NCBI RefSeq assembly: GCF_963855985.1
Contig: NC_087092.1
Coordinates: 17,856,001 to 17,920,000, forward strand
Length of the DNA stretch: 64,000 nucleotides
Direction: 5' to 3'
DNA from: Ostrinia nubilalis
Lineage: Eukaryota; Arthropoda; Insecta; Lepidoptera; Crambidae
The notes beneath the pieces were generated by a model. The model was not told the origin of the DNA. It saw only the letters and a list, made by a program, of their open reading frames with translations, and did no database searches. Positions 1 through 11,874 of the stretch are shown in pieces. Within the stretch, counting starts at the first letter, position 1; each line of letters starts with the position of its first letter. The translations under genes and the position numbers were made by a program.

Positions 1-447
1 AGTCCATTCATTCAGAAATAGCATGAAATGTTTCATCCGGTATCAATCACATCATTCACATCTTACAATCACTTTCATGATTCAATTGTATCACGAAACG
101 GCAACGTTTTGATTAGATAGCCACAGCGAGTAGGTATGTAAACGAATCACTGAAACAAATTGAAATTAATGATTTACAACCGCACGAATTTCACTAATCC
201 ATTAAGAGCAAAACCATTTCCAGAATCTAAATAAAGACGCCGGATTCATACATCACCCTGCGAAACATCCGACACTCGCTCAAGCCATCGGCGAATAAAT
301 CACAGCTAAGCCGGCTGCAATTTCCAGAAACGTTATTTCGCGAATTCACTTGGGAGTTCCTCAGGGTACAGTTTTAGGTCCTCTGTTGTAAATGTTTATT
401 TACTTTTAGTTTATTCAGTGTTTAATGTGATCAGTATTCCGTTTCAG

Positions 448-3400
448 GATGGTACGACGCCCTTGATCCTGTCTGCCGCGATGGGACACACAGAGTGCGT
501 GAAAGAACTTTTGGCCCAGGGGGCTGATCCCGCCTGTTGTAGAACGGTATGTAAAATTGTGAAACATATTATCACTTCTGATATTTTACATTTTTATTGA
601 TTAAACAAACTGTTACCTGAACAACTTCAACTAACTTGCTAGAGACTAAAAAAAGGTTATGACAGTTCTTTGAAGGTATTATTTAAGATTAAAGATAAAA
701 TCGATCTATTTGTCTTGATAATGTAGCCCTATTTATTATTGAATAACCCCAATGAGATGAAATGTTATGAGATAGGTAGGGGAGAGACCGTGGTGAGTTG
801 TGAGAGTTGTGACACACTGTTACGAGTTCGCTATTAGTTAATAACTTCCAAAAAATCGACAATATCACAACTCTCCTCGGTCTCCCCTACCTTTTCGGAA
901 GCAAACCTTAGAACTCTTGCTTTCTTTAATTACAAGAATGGAAGAATAAAGTAAAAGTCGTGTTCCCGCTAGACAGGAACGAGCGCGCTGTTCTTCGCGG
1001 CGCAGGGCGGTTTCCTTGACGTGGCGCGCCTGCTACTCGACGCCGGCGCCGCCATCGACGCGCCCAGCACGGTAACTACACTTCAAATTCCATTTCTTTA
1101 TCTAATAACATGAAAAAAATTGATTGCCTAATGTGGGAATCGAACCCATCACGGTACTTCGCTTGCCGGGCGAATTCTAACACTATAAAAATGTAGACCC
1201 TTTCCAGGACAAAAACACGTCCCAAATATAAATTTCGCTACTGCCACAAGGTCAGCTGCCAATTGCCATCCAGCCAGTAATACTTTGTTGAACTTCATCG
1301 CTACACCCAGCTTTCTGCTTCACTACGACGTATATAGGTGTATTAAAGCAATATTATATTGCTGGGGAGGTTAACACCCAGCATTATTAAACTTGATTGT
1401 TTGTATGAAGAGGAAACAGCAATGGTCCAAGAAATGTGCCTTGTAGCACTCCCTAAAAAGTAGTACTTTCTAAGATTGCATGGCTGCTAGAACCCTAAAA
1501 TATGCTTCGAACTACAATATGTATTTAGTTAATTTTCAAAAGATTTTCGTTTATGGTTTTACAGGATGGTGGCACCCCATTGTTCGTGGCTTGCCAGTGC
1601 GGTCATTTGCCGGTGGTCGAAGAGCTTATCCGACGTGGTGCCAACGTGAACGCTTGTATGAAGGTTCGTTATTAAATCACTTGGAATTTATGAGTAACAA
1701 AAGTCATACAATAATATTCTGAAGCAGGTGCAGATTATTTTCAATGCAATATTATCCCCTTCAATCCGTCTAGCTCTAGCTCTCGTTAGAGTGTACGCCA
1801 AATCCTCCATTTGCCTCACTGCCAACACTTTAAATTAAAGAGGGTCATGTTTCTACAGTTACCTGATGGTGATGATGACATTTTCGAAACGCTTTAACTT
1901 CGTTTTAGTTTGGGTCACTGGAAAGGACCTTCGGTCATACCTACTAAATTGATTTTCAAATGTTCAGGACGGAACTACTTTGAGAATTTGGTTCTTTTAA
2001 AGGGACTGCCGGTCTTACGAGGTCTTATCGAAACCTGACTTAAGACAGTCTATCCATTCCAGGATGGTGCCAGCCCGCTATTCATCGCAGCACAGAACGG
2101 GCACGAAGAAGTGTGCGTCACATTACTTCGTCACGGCGCGGCCGCGGACGCCGCGCGGGCCGACGGCGCCAGCGCGCTGTGGATCGCGGCGCAGTGCGGG
2201 CACGACCACGTGGCGCGCGCGCTGCTCGCTGCTGGCGCGCCTGTTGACCAGCTCAGACAGGTCAGTCTTATGAAGACCACAAGTGACGCCTAAAGCCTGG
2301 TCCGTGAGCACGTAGAATTTTGTCCAATGACCCCAAGCTACCCATCCTTATCGCTCGCGCGTAATTACATTGCTGTCGCGACTGTGCGACGCGCGCCCGC
2401 AGTGAGTGTGCGAGCGCGACAGCAACATAATTACGCGCGAGCGATAAGGATGGGTAGCTTGGGGTCATTGGACAAAATTCTACGTGCTCACGGACCAGGC
2501 TTTATCTCCTTTAGTGAACCACGGAACCTTCGTGTCGTTCGTTCGTTTCAGCCGAATGACGTTCACTGCTGGACAAAAGCCTCCTCCAAGGTTTTCCACA
2601 ATGAACGGTCCTGCGCTGCCCGCATCCAGGCTCTTCCCGCGACCTTCACCAGATCGTCATCGTCGTCAGACCTTCGTGTCAGTTGCACAAAATCCTACAT
2701 AAGAATTTCTTAAGTACCTAAGTCATACACACTCCTCTTCCCGTGTGGTCTCTTTCTCTTATCCACAAATACCAATGTTCTGCTGTGGGATTTGATTACG
2801 ACCACATAAGGAAGCTAAGGTGTAAACGCTTCCTTCCGAGCGGGTTATATGCTTACCCCCTTACTAATAAAAAGTTACACAGTTGTTGATCACTGTTTTA
2901 AAATGACATTTCCATACTAAACGTCACTTTAAAACACTGATCACCGAGCGTGTAAGTTTTATTAGTAAGGGGGTTAGTGTCCAATCGTTTATTATCTCAG
3001 TTCTCGATAATGTACTAATTATGGTAAGCGTATGCCATAGTATCGTATGTATCAGCGCCATCTGTTGGGTGATGACTACCACTAGTTCGTAGTGGCGCGA
3101 TGATAGATGTCACTACACTGCTGACGCTTGGAGGCAGAAGAATCCGCTCGACGCTAACCACTGTGAGGTTGGGGTTGGAGTCACACCCAGAGGCCAAAGA
3201 AGAGCTTCGCAGAAAGAATAAACTTATCAAGAACCTCTCTTCTGGACTGAGGCTGAGACCTGTGATGACTGCTAAAGTCTGGTCCGTGAGCACGTAGAAT
3301 TTTGTCCAATGACCCCAAGCTACCCATCCTTATCGCTCGCGCGTAATTATGTTGCTATCGCGCTCGCACACTCACTGCGGGCGCCCGTCGCACAGTCGCG

Positions 3401-4919
3401 AGCTACGGGTCATTGGACAAAATTCTACGTGCTCACGGACCGGGCTTTACCCTCTGGCTAATAAATGTGATGATATGTAAGATATGTTACACATCACCCT
3501 CTTGCAAAGGTTTTTCAGCTGATGTCACACTAAACCTTCTGCAGAATAAAATCCTAACGTAGGTACGTTTATTGGTGGTTGCAGGACGGAGCCACGCCGC
3601 TGTTCAAGGCGGCGCACAAGGGGCACGCCGCCGTCGTGGCCGAGCTGCTCAAGTACAAGCCCAACCTCGGGATCCTGCCGGTAATTACATTCACTACTTA
3701 CATGTAGACTAAGAGTAGGCGCACACCGTTGATTTTTCGTCGGCCGATAGTTTAGTCGGGCAGTTGATCAGTATGGGCATGTATAGGAGTGCGCACACTA
3801 CGCCGATTCAATTTGGCCGATTCTTCATACAAATTAAAATCGGGCACAACTATCGGCCAACTAAAAATCAACGGTGTGCGCATACTCTAACTCAGTGCTT
3901 TTTATTTTTATAACAAGTCATTGCAAACGACTACAATATTTCCATAGATTGCTGACCTTTTTATAGTTAGCTGACGTTTCCACAGACTGCTGACATTTCC
4001 AGAAATCGCAATCTTCCAAATTGACAAATTTTCCATAGCTTACTGACATTTTCGTAGTTTACTGACATGTCCATAACTCGCTGACATTCTCGTAACTTGC
4101 TGTGGGATAAGTTTTGAACGTCAGTAGTAACATTAACCCTAAGTACTTAACCGTTTCTTTAATGACTAATTTACGGTTACTATTCGTTACGGTTAGTCGG
4201 CCGTTTTGTGTAGTGGTTCAAAACGGACTACTATTCCGGAGGATGCGGGTTCGATTCCCGTACAGTACAAACATTTGTGTGCATGAACATATTTGTTTGT
4301 ATTGGACTGGGTGTTTTCTATGTATAATATGTAGGTATGTATTTCGGTCGGCCGTTTGGTGTAGTGGTTCAGAACGGACTACTATGCCGAGAGGTCCCGG
4401 GTTCGATTCCCGGCCGGGTAGAAATTGAAATGATGAATTTTAATTTCTGTGACGGGTCTGGGTGTTACAGTAACTATGTATAATATGTATGTATTTAAAA
4501 AAAAAGTATATAAGTAGTATATCCGTTAAGCTAGCACCCATAACACAAGCATATTAATTGCTTACTTTGGGGCTAGATGGCGCTGTGTGAGATTGTCCAA
4601 AGATATTTATTTATTTACAAAAAAAAAGTATTTAAGTATGTTTATATAGTCTAGTACCCATAGTACAAGCTTTGCTTAGTTTGGGACTAAGAAGCGCAGT
4701 GTAAAATGTCCAAGGATATTTATTTTATTTTTTATTCCTCAGAACGGTCAGTCAGCGCTGCACGGCGCGGCGATGTTCGGTCAGCTGTCGTGCGTGCGGC
4801 TCCTGGCGCGAGTGTCGCCGCGCGCGCGCTCCGCCGCCGGCCTCACGCCGCTGCAGGCCGCCGCCGCCGCGCGTAAGACCGACGTCGTCGCCTACCTGCG
4901 CCGTCTCGAGCACTCCTGA
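448..4919 (+). CDS. ANKRD29: Ankyrin repeat protein, ANKRD29-type (5' partial, six exons)
   Basis: Six exons with good AG/GT borders: 448-546, 973-1071, 1565-1663, 2063-2260, 3585-3680 and 4743-4919 (TGA stop). All are phase 0 and give 255 residues. Four exons encode exactly one ankyrin repeat (33, 33, 33 and 32 aa) and 2063-2260 encodes two. Each repeat opens with a DGxTPL-like motif (TGTSALFFAAQ, DGGTPLF, DGASPLF, DGASALW, DGATPLFKAA, NGQSALH). The order and wording of these repeats, including the LGIL junction before the NGxSALH repeat, match vertebrate ANKRD29 as I remember it. Only the N-terminal exon(s), about 45 residues, should lie before the window. The product is a small, all-ankyrin, presumably cytoplasmic protein of unknown biochemical role; binding to partner proteins is the family expectation. 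GC content of the exons is far above that of the introns, and the introns carry MITEs and SINEs. Confidence 0.88.
1909..2008 (+). repeat. Short dispersed repeat, copy 1
   Basis: About 100 bp lying in an intron of the ankyrin gene. It reappears in reverse orientation at 7655-7754 with a few mismatches (shared core GGTCATACCTACTAAATTG). Related wording (CCTTCGGTCTTAC) is seen near 8470-8530. The family is unknown. Confidence 0.6.
2291..2504. mobile_element. Palindromic MITE, TA-flanked (family A copy 1)
   Basis: Both ends are an inverted repeat (AAGCCTGGTCCGTGAGCACG and its complement) bordered by TA, as in Tc1/mariner-type target duplications. The two arms are each about 75 bp and almost perfect, with a short GC-rich centre. 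No coding capacity. A second, internally deleted copy is at 3273-3449. Confidence 0.85.
2533..2671 (-). mobile_element. RTE-type LINE 3' end fragment, copy 1
   Basis: Read on the minus strand this encodes the end of an endonuclease/reverse-transcriptase polyprotein (wording like DDLVKVAGRAWMRA...WKTLEEAF), followed by a CGAACGAACG tail. The same fragment occurs at 8159-8305 and 49021-49165. It is 5'-truncated, as is usual for LINE insertions. Confidence 0.75.
2853..2976. mobile_element. Short palindromic MITE
   Basis: Terminal inverted repeats of about 27 bp (TTACCCCCTTACTAATAAAA against TTTTATTAGTAAGGGGGTTA) enclose a second inner palindrome (TGATCACTGTTTTAAA/TTTAAAACACTGATCA). Noncoding. 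Confidence 0.75.
3273..3449. mobile_element. Palindromic MITE, TA-flanked (family A copy 2)
   Basis: Same termini as the 2291-2504 element with the central palindrome partly lost (right arm shorter). It lies in the same intron of the ankyrin gene. Confidence 0.8.
3712..3897. mobile_element. Palindromic MITE (family B copy 1)
   Basis: AGAGTAGGCGCACACCGTTG at the left pairs with its complement at the right. The inner arms share ATCGGGCACAACTATCGGCC with the element at 44512-44719. Noncoding. Confidence 0.8.
4195..4345 (+). mobile_element. tRNA-derived SINE, copy 1
   Basis: The head carries pol III box A (TGTGTAGTGGTT) and box B (GGTTCGATTCCCG), followed by a GGGTGTTTTCTATGTATAATATGTA body. 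The stems around the boxes do not form a clean tRNA cloverleaf and the body continues past the tRNA length. It is therefore a SINE rather than a tRNA gene. Confidence 0.75.
4346..4735 (+). mobile_element. tRNA-derived SINE, copy 2 with repeated tail
   Basis: Second head (TGGTGTAGTGGTTCAG ... GGTTCGATTCCCGG) directly downstream of the first, with the body GGGTCTGGGTGTTACAG. The tail contains two diverged copies of a unit (CTAGCACCCATA.. / CTAGTACCCATA.. ending GATATTTATTTATTT). The same tail is found in reverse at 13903-14005. Confidence 0.75.
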
Positions 4920-5700
4920 TACAAGCGCACGCAAGCTGACGCCTGATCACCGACGCTGGCCTTATGCTGACGCCTGATCAACGACGTTCACTTTATGCTG
5001 ACGCCTGATCAGGAGGCTCGAGCAAGACCGACGTCGTCGCCTACCTACGTCGCCTCGAACACTCCTGATACTCGCGCAATCCGCATGCTGACGCCTGATC
5101 AATGACGCTCACCTCATGCTGACGCCTGATCAACGACGTTCACTTTATGCTGACGCCTGATCAACTACGCTCACCTCATACTGACGCCTGATCAACGACG
5201 CTCACCTCATGCTGACGCCTGATCAACAAGGTTCACTTTTTGCTGACGCCTGATCAGGGGGCTTGAGCATAAACCAGTCTGGATTCAAGCCTGTGACCGT
5301 TGCACCGCGTCGACCACTCCCGATACCCACGCGAGCCGCATGCTGACGCCTGATCAGGAGGAGGTTCGAGCATGTACCACTCTGGATTCAAGCCTGTGAC
5401 CGCTGCGCCGCCTCGAACACTCCTAATACTCGCGCAAGCCGCATGCTGACGCCTGATCAACGAGGTTCACCTTTTTCTGACACCTGATCAGGGGAGACTC
5501 GAGCATGAACCACTCTAGATTCAATCAATCCTGTGACTATTGCGCCGCCTCGACCACGCCTGATACCCGCACAAGCCGCATGCTGACACCTCATCACGAC
5601 TCTCACCTGATGCTGACGCCTGATCAGCAGGCTCAAGCATGAATCACTCTGGATTCAATCAAGCCCGTGACCGTTGCGCCGCCACGACCACGCACTCAAC
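4876..5700 (+). repeat. Tandem array built from the ankyrin gene 3' end
   Basis: The unit GCTGACGCCTGATCA recurs about a dozen times with spacers like ACGACGTTCACTTTAT. Longer units also carry copies of the last coding codons and stop (AAGACCGACGTCGTCGCCTA at 4874 and again near 5023, then degenerate GCGCCGCCTCGAACACTCCT forms near 5400, 5540 and 5680). The array begins inside the final exon and runs through what should be the 3' UTR. Confidence 0.85.
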
Positions 5701-6498
5701 TACAAACGGTTTTAAATTGTAGAAGCATAATAATATACTTACGTTACTTTTTACTGAGGTGCGGTAACTGGTATGCTGACACAGCGAAGAACAGCATTTA
5801 CGCACCATTATTTATTATTATTACATGAATCAAATATTTACAAAACGCACACATTTATCTTTCTTTACTAGAACTCTCAGTATATAAGCCAAATCTAAAA
5901 AAAATTTACATTTTAAAATTAATTTAAGGGTAATCTCGAATTCAATGCAATTTTAAAATATCTGATGTAATTTTTTAATGTATTTTATGATATTATTAAC
6001 ACGAACTCTCATGTATTCATAGGGTAAAATCATAAGACATAAAAGTATACTATTTTGTATATTATACACTTTCATAGCCATATCGTGCAGCTTTAGCCAC
6101 TCGCCTTATGCAAGAATACCTCACACATTACTGTTATCTACTATTTGTTATAAGCAAATGGCGGTAGATGTTACTTTAACTTGTATTATTAGTATGAACT
6201 TAAATTTTATTGTTCTTGAAAATCAGTTAACTTTTAAAAATTACCAAAAATGTCAGTTAAAAAATAATCATTTATTAATTCTATAGCATATTATTAAACT
6301 ATTATGTTGTATTACAATACCTTGTGGCAATAATTATTGCACATCTACCGCCGTTTTTATCTTTCATGAATCTTATGAGCGTTGATTTGTGGTGCTGGTA
6401 GCATAATCATTTTTCGTTTGACTAGTCACACTAGCTATGTATTTACTTGTTACTTGTATTTATTTTACACCAATTGTTCTATTTTAAATTTGTTTCTT

Positions 6499-6504
6499 AA
6501 TAAA
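6499..6504 (+). terminator. Possible poly(A) signal of the ankyrin gene
   Basis: AATAAA on the plus strand about 1.6 kb after the stop, in AT-rich sequence. It is one of several possible signals. Confidence 0.3.
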
Positions 6505-7654
6505 ATACACATTATATATTTTTAAAATTGATTGATTAAATAAATACTGAGCTTATCACCGAATATACTAAGCAACAGCACTTGTACTTATATACACTGT
6601 GATAAAATAGTCAATTGGTGTGAAATATATAAAAAACTAGAAACATACACTTACCTTTAGCCTAGGAAATTGTATTTTTCATACAATCACATAGGTAAAT
6701 GTTGCATAATAATCGTATGTTATAAGGTACTTTGGAATCTGTCTGTTGTATCGATATTTTAATCGGAGCATGTAGGTGTAATTTATTTTTAGAATAGCTT
6801 TTGTTATCTATAGTTTCAGCTGTAATATCTGAAATTGAAGAAAAAATAATAGGTTGTATTATAATAATAAATATTTATTTCTTTTTTTTATATATAAAAT
6901 TACTAATGTCATCCGTAATGGGCGGCTGAGCGCTCAATTATTATAATAATTGTTGTATATGTCTAAGATATCGTAATTATGAGATATAATGTGTGATGAG
7001 GTTTGAATCTTAGTATGTAATCGAAGTATAAAACTAACACTACTTGTTTTAAGATTATAAACTCGCATAATTTTGTTACCAATCGTGTATTCTTTGTCTT
7101 TGTCCTCGCAAGGATTATAATCACAATTATTTTGTTATTCATAATACCACTATTCACTACACGAGGAGTACGCAAATAAAAAAACTGTTTTATACAATAT
7201 TTACTTTATTACATACTAATAACTAATAATATTTTATAGTAATTATATAATCTTACTTTTATTGTCATGATATTTTAAATGTCATTTTACATGTATGCTC
7301 TTATATTCCGAAAAGTAAAAATCATACTATTCGTGTAGGGTTATTTTATTCATAAGCATTTGCATAAAGAAAATACAATGTATTGCAGTGAGTGAATGTA
7401 TGTGTAATAATAATTATTAAGTACACGAGGGTATGGTGTTTGTTGAGTTTTTATTTATTACGAAATATAGTTGTTTATAAACCTATAATGCATTTTATTA
7501 ATTTGAAGAAAGTCACCTTAGTCTATTCACTGTTTGTTAAGTTTCTAAGTCAGAACGAGAATTATAATACATTAAAATTAAGGAGTATCTGTCATTTAGA
7601 GTTGGCATTTATTGTAAATTAAACTTAGCCTAAAGATATTCTCGTAATAACGTT

Positions 7655-7754
7655 AGTCCCTTTAAAAGAATCAAATTCTCAAAATCGTTCCGTCCTTAAC
7701 ATTTGAAAATCAATTTAGTAGGTATGACCGAAGATCCTTTCCAGTGACCCAAAA
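7655..7754 (-). repeat. Short dispersed repeat, copy 2
   Basis: Reverse-complement relative of 1909-2008, with a few substitutions and no coding potential. Confidence 0.6.
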
Positions 7755-8158
7755 CTTCATGATACATAATATTCGTTTAAATTTTCGCGCCAAATGTTGA
7801 TTGAATTGTTTTATGACTGAAGCCTTGAACGTGTATCCAAACGAGCTTCGATTCCTGAACGCACCGACATATGACAGCCGTCAAGAAATGTAACTTTTAC
7901 TTTGACAAAATGGAGCGACCGCGCCGATGTGTTAAGAAAATATTTAAGTATTTTTACTTACGTTCGTCCTTAATTAGAAATTGTGATTGATGTCGCAAGT
8001 CAATTTTTTTGTTTTCATTGAATGTTCTAATCTCTATAAACCTTCAATTTTATAGTTCACTATAAAGGTCCTTCGATCGATATAGTTTGTCATGTTGGTT
8101 GGAAAAATCGTAAAACGATTATTAAAACAAAAACTTCAAATATAAATAACGACTCCTC

Positions 8159-8305
8159 GACCTCCTACTAGGTGGATCGACGATCTGGTAAAGGTCGCGG
8201 GAAGAGCCTGGATGCGGGCAGTGCAGGACCGTGCATTGTGGAAAACCTTGGAGGAGGCCTTTGTCCAGCAGTGGACGTCATTTGGCTGAAACGAACGAAC
8301 GAACG
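8159..8305 (+). mobile_element. RTE-type LINE 3' end fragment, copy 2
   Basis: Encodes the C-terminal tail of an RTE reverse transcriptase (RWIDDLVKVAGRAWM ... ALWKTLEEAFVQQW), then a stop and a GAACGAACGAACG tail. Nearly identical to 49021-49165. Confidence 0.78.
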
Positions 8306-8832
8306 ATATAAATCGATAACCTATTCTTGCTAAAACCCTACAAATGAGAAATTTCAATTTTAACTTTTTAGTTTGTAAAACCGTAAGTTCCATATAAAAA
8401 TATGAAGTAAGTAACATATCAAAATTTTAATTCGAAGTGCTGGGACTGACCTATAAAATATTAGTTCTATTTGAAGGACCTTCGGTCTTACCTCCTTTTG
8501 TAAAATTTAACCTCTCGGTCTTACGAGGCTATGTGCCTTTTAAATAAAATATTTATTGAACCTTTAAAAAGTGCATAGCACCTAATAAACTCATAAGGTA
8601 TGAAATCAATATTTAATTATAAACCGTACTTTTATACCGTATATTTTAATCAAAGTAGACGGATTAATATTTAATTAAAAACAATTTGAAATAATAATAT
8701 TTGAATTTTATTTATTCCTAAAAAGTACATTATTAATTTATAACTGTAATAATAACATAACAATTAAAATTCTACAAGTTTACACGATAAAATTAAATGT
8801 TTGTAACACAAGAAAGTTAAATCTATTAATAG

Positions 8833-8838
8833 TTTATT
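8833..8838 (-). terminator. Possible poly(A) signal of the 258-aa gene
   Basis: AATAAA on the minus strand about 230 nt after the stop of the gene at 9065-9841. Another lies near 8708. Confidence 0.3.
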
Positions 8839-9064
8839 TAACATAACATACAATTAAAGTTAATTACCTGGTTTAAATAATAATTAGTAGGTACACAATA
8901 TTATAACATAATCTTGTAATAAGTTAGAAGTTACCTAAGCTTACCTAAGTTAAAATCAATCAGTACACTCAGTACTCACTTACAACTAAACGTCTAAAAT
9001 CACATCCACCTACATATTTCTGCCAGTTTTATCTTCCAAAAGTAGGTACAGGAACAAACACTCT

Positions 9065-9841
9065 TCATTCTTCCACAACACTGATGCGATTTTTCCAAAA
9101 ATCAGCTAAATCTCTGAACCTTTCGTTGCACTGCCGCTTCCTCCTCGGGCTACACTTCACTGGGTTGTTCAGAACAGAAGTAAACTTGTGCACGAGGGTT
9201 GTGACGGAATCTCGAGTGGCATCATCAAGTTCCACGTCTCCGTTGGCCACGCTGGCAATAGTCGAATTGAGCTGCTCGAACGCTTCATCGATGTACCGGT
9301 CCACGTCGTCACTGTCGCGCTTCTCCCGCTGCGAGTCCTCAGTGTCGTCGAAGGACAGCCCGTCCACCGACATGCTGCAGTGAACCACCTCTGGCAGCGG
9401 TTTTTTCCTGTGACGGATGGTGCTGGTCGCGGAGCAAAGCTTCTCCACCGACTTGAAAATATCGTCAATCTTCTCGCATATCTCCTCCACCGAGAACGCC
9501 GAGAGTATCTGACCGCTGATGTAGTAAAACTGCTTCTTTGGAGCATCTTCGGGGATGTCGTCGTGCAGTTCCCGGATGAACTTCTTGTAGTCGATGTTGG
9601 AGGACTTTTTTGACAGCTGCCTCCCCAGCTTCTTGCGGACGGTCTTCATGATAAACGACGAGTCAAAAGTCGACCGCCGCAGGTCAAGGGAGCTGAATAC
9701 AGGCTTAAGTTTCGAGGGCGTCAGGTCTTCCAAATCATCTGTATCCAGGTCGATAGGCTTCCCCCATTTTTCTTCAAGTTTCTTCCACTGCTCGTTGTAC
9801 GATAGCATCGATTCCGCGTCGAAAAAGTAGGCACCGCTCAT
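9065..9841 (-). CDS. Uncharacterised 258-residue protein, intronless
   Basis: One uninterrupted frame starting at the ATG at 9841 (MSGAYFFDAESML); further upstream only a GTG is available, so 9841 is the natural start. The protein is charged and soluble, with no signal peptide or membrane segment. An acidic region near residues 15-45 (LDTDDLEDLTPSKL) is followed by a basic helix (KTVRKKLGRQLSKK, about 66-79). The middle looks helical. An acidic Ser/Asp stretch (about 165-185) precedes a basic C-terminal segment (SPRRKRQCNERFRDLADFW). I recognise no domain. It lies 2 kb downstream of PBK on the same strand. Codon use is GC-rich compared with the AT-rich flanks, which supports real coding. It could be a rapidly evolving chromatin or cell-cycle protein, but that is a guess. 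Confidence 0.75.
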   Translation of the reverse strand: MSGAYFFDAESMLSYNEQWKKLEEKWGKPIDLDTDDLEDLTPSKLKPVFSSLDLRRSTFDSSFIMKTVRKKLGRQLSKKSSNIDYKKFIRELHDDIPEDAPKKQFYYISGQILSAFSVEEICEKIDDIFKSVEKLCSATSTIRHRKKPLPEVVHCSMSVDGLSFDDTEDSQREKRDSDDVDRYIDEAFEQLNSTIASVANGDVELDDATRDSVTTLVHKFTSVLNNPVKCSPRRKRQCNERFRDLADFWKNRISVVEE

Positions 9842-10458
9842 TTTAATGTAATATCGATAACTGGACGTTAACCGCGCAAAAATCGGGTCGGGACTGCGAG
9901 CAATGTGCAAGCGCACGGTCGTGTCGTTAGTAAACTGTTTAATTTGCGATTTTTTATTGTGCTACCTTCATTAGATTAGTTATTCGAATAGTAGCTTTTT
10001 GTTTTGCAAAATATTAACACTAATGATATCGTTATGAATTGGTAGATTAATTTTTAACGCACATTAAATTGTTTAATAATTATACTTTAAACTTTTTTGC
10101 TGATTTCAAGTTTTTCAATGAGTTTTAGAGATAAGTTTGTGTTGTTTCGTTGATAAAAGCATTTTGCGATTACATTTAAAAACTGCTTGATGAATGAATT
10201 AGATTTGAAACTGTCTAACTCACTACTGTGGAACTTGACTGGTTATTAAAAAAATATACCACATATTGAGAGTGATTTTACGCCGTGTCTCGAAATTGGT
10301 TCAAATTATCCTAAAATGTATACAGATTTAGTAAAACACAACCGCGACGAAAATAAATGTATAAAACTTTCTAGAAAGAACAAAGTAAACAATAACTTAC
10401 CTCCTCCTGTTTCATCTAGTAAGTAATTCTGAGGGGCATCACTCATAATTATATTAAT

Positions 10459-10631
10459 ACTAGCTGTTGCCCGCGGCTTCACCCGCGTGAAATTCAGTTT
10501 GTCACAGATCGTCGTAAATTATAGCCTATATATTATTCTGAGTTTCATCAAAATTCGTTCAGTAGTTTTTGCGCGAAAGAGTAACAAACATCCAGACATC
10601 CAAACTTTCGCATTTATAATATTAGTAGGAT
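10459..10631 (+). mobile_element. Lepidopteran short interspersed element, diverged copy
   Basis: Starts ACTAGCTGTTGCCCGCGGCT and ends TTTATAATATTAGTAGGAT, the two ends of the family seen at 12126, 13200 and 18546, but the middle differs strongly. An older relative. Confidence 0.7.
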
Positions 10632-10657
10632 AGTAGGAAGGATATTATGGTTTTTTA

Positions 10658-10900
10658 ATCCCAACTAATATTATAAATGCGAAAGTAACTCTGTCTGTCT
10701 GTCTGTCTGTCTGTCTGTTACGCTTTCCCGCTTAAACCTCGCAACCGATTTTGATGAAATTTGGCATAGAGATAGTTTGAGTCCCGGGAAAGAACATAGG
10801 ATAGTTTTTATCCCGGTTTTTGAAACAGGGACGCGCGCGATAAAGTTTTTCTGTGACAGACAAAATTCCACGCGGGCGAAGCCGCGGGCGGAAAGCTAGT
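10658..10900 (-). mobile_element. Lepidopteran short interspersed element, copy A
   Basis: On the minus strand: CTAGCTTTCCGCCCGCGGCT at the head, a (CAGA)n microsatellite, and TTTATAATATTAGTTGGGAT at the tail. Its body is practically identical to the copies at 12126-12376 and 18546-18788. The family is widespread in moths and butterflies (non-autonomous, SINE- or Helitron-like). No autonomous partner is visible here. Confidence 0.8.
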
Positions 10901-11874
10901 GGTTTATAAATGACAGATACTCCTTACATGTAGTGTCGCTTAGCAAAAAATAAAAACAAAATCACCATACGCTTTTGACTATTTATGCAGTGGATAATGT
11001 TATAAGAGTGTATTTAAATAATTTTAATTCATTTTTTTTGTACAGAAGAAAAACAGTAATAATAATAAATACTTACAGAAGTGGTCAGGTCACATAGTAA
11101 AAAATAAGTCTGTTACAGTAGGCAACTGTAAAATGATCTTGATCTTGCATGCAATAGTCTTTCAAAATGTGTATTCATGGACATGTCATCATGTAAATAG
11201 ATACTGGTGGAGCACATGTCCTCGATGACTATAAAAGAAGAAAACATCTGTCTTCTTCAATAATACACACGAAATAAACATTTTTAATTTTCACATGGGA
11301 TGTAATAGGATAAGATGTATTTAATAATACACTTACAATTGTCATTGCTGAAAACAGGCATAAATAAATGCATCCAGCACTATATCTGTACAATATATTT
11401 TTTGCGAGCAACTTTGCAGTTATGTGATATACAAATTTGACAGCAATTCTTGGACTCAGTCCGTCCGTAGCAGTCCGTGGCGCAGCAATAAAACGCCACG
11501 CTGTCAAAGTGCTAACAATACAATCTTATCACTACAAAACTGCTCAGTGAGCAGTGAGCAGTTTGTAGTGTCTGAGCAGTGCTCAGTCACAATAGACAGT
11601 TTGACACCATACCCCAATAATTCGAAACCACAACTTTTTTAAAAAGATCCTTCGTTCTGGACTTAAAAACTTAACTGATTTTAAATTACCTGTAAATTAC
11701 GATTTTTGATCGCCTTGTAATTGAAAAAAGTAGTTTAATTGAGTTGACAAAATAGTGACGTCACTTGCTTGTAGTGCGATACAAAATCTATGGGAGAGTT
11801 TCGTTTTGACAGTTTTAAAAAGTACGTCAATTGATTGGTGGTGTCAACATGTCTATTACTTATATATAGCCCAC

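Larger units (their letters stand above)
5701..8158. other. AT-rich 3' flank of the ankyrin gene
   Basis: No convincing gene. It holds the likely 3' UTR, a poly(A) signal (6499-6504) and a short dispersed repeat at 7655-7754. The open frames here are short and AT-driven. Confidence 0.6.

Noticed and set aside
4195..4420. Two tRNA genes on the plus strand
   Set aside because: Good A and B boxes, but poor acceptor pairing, two tandem heads and long SINE-like bodies and tails; these are SINE heads.
4876..5700. CRISPR-like regular repeats
   Set aside because: Repeat and spacer lengths are irregular, the repeats derive from a eukaryotic exon, and no cas genes are present.
9842..9916. Longer start for the 258-aa protein
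   Set aside because: It would need a GTG start; the ATG at 9841 is the normal choice in an animal nuclear gene.
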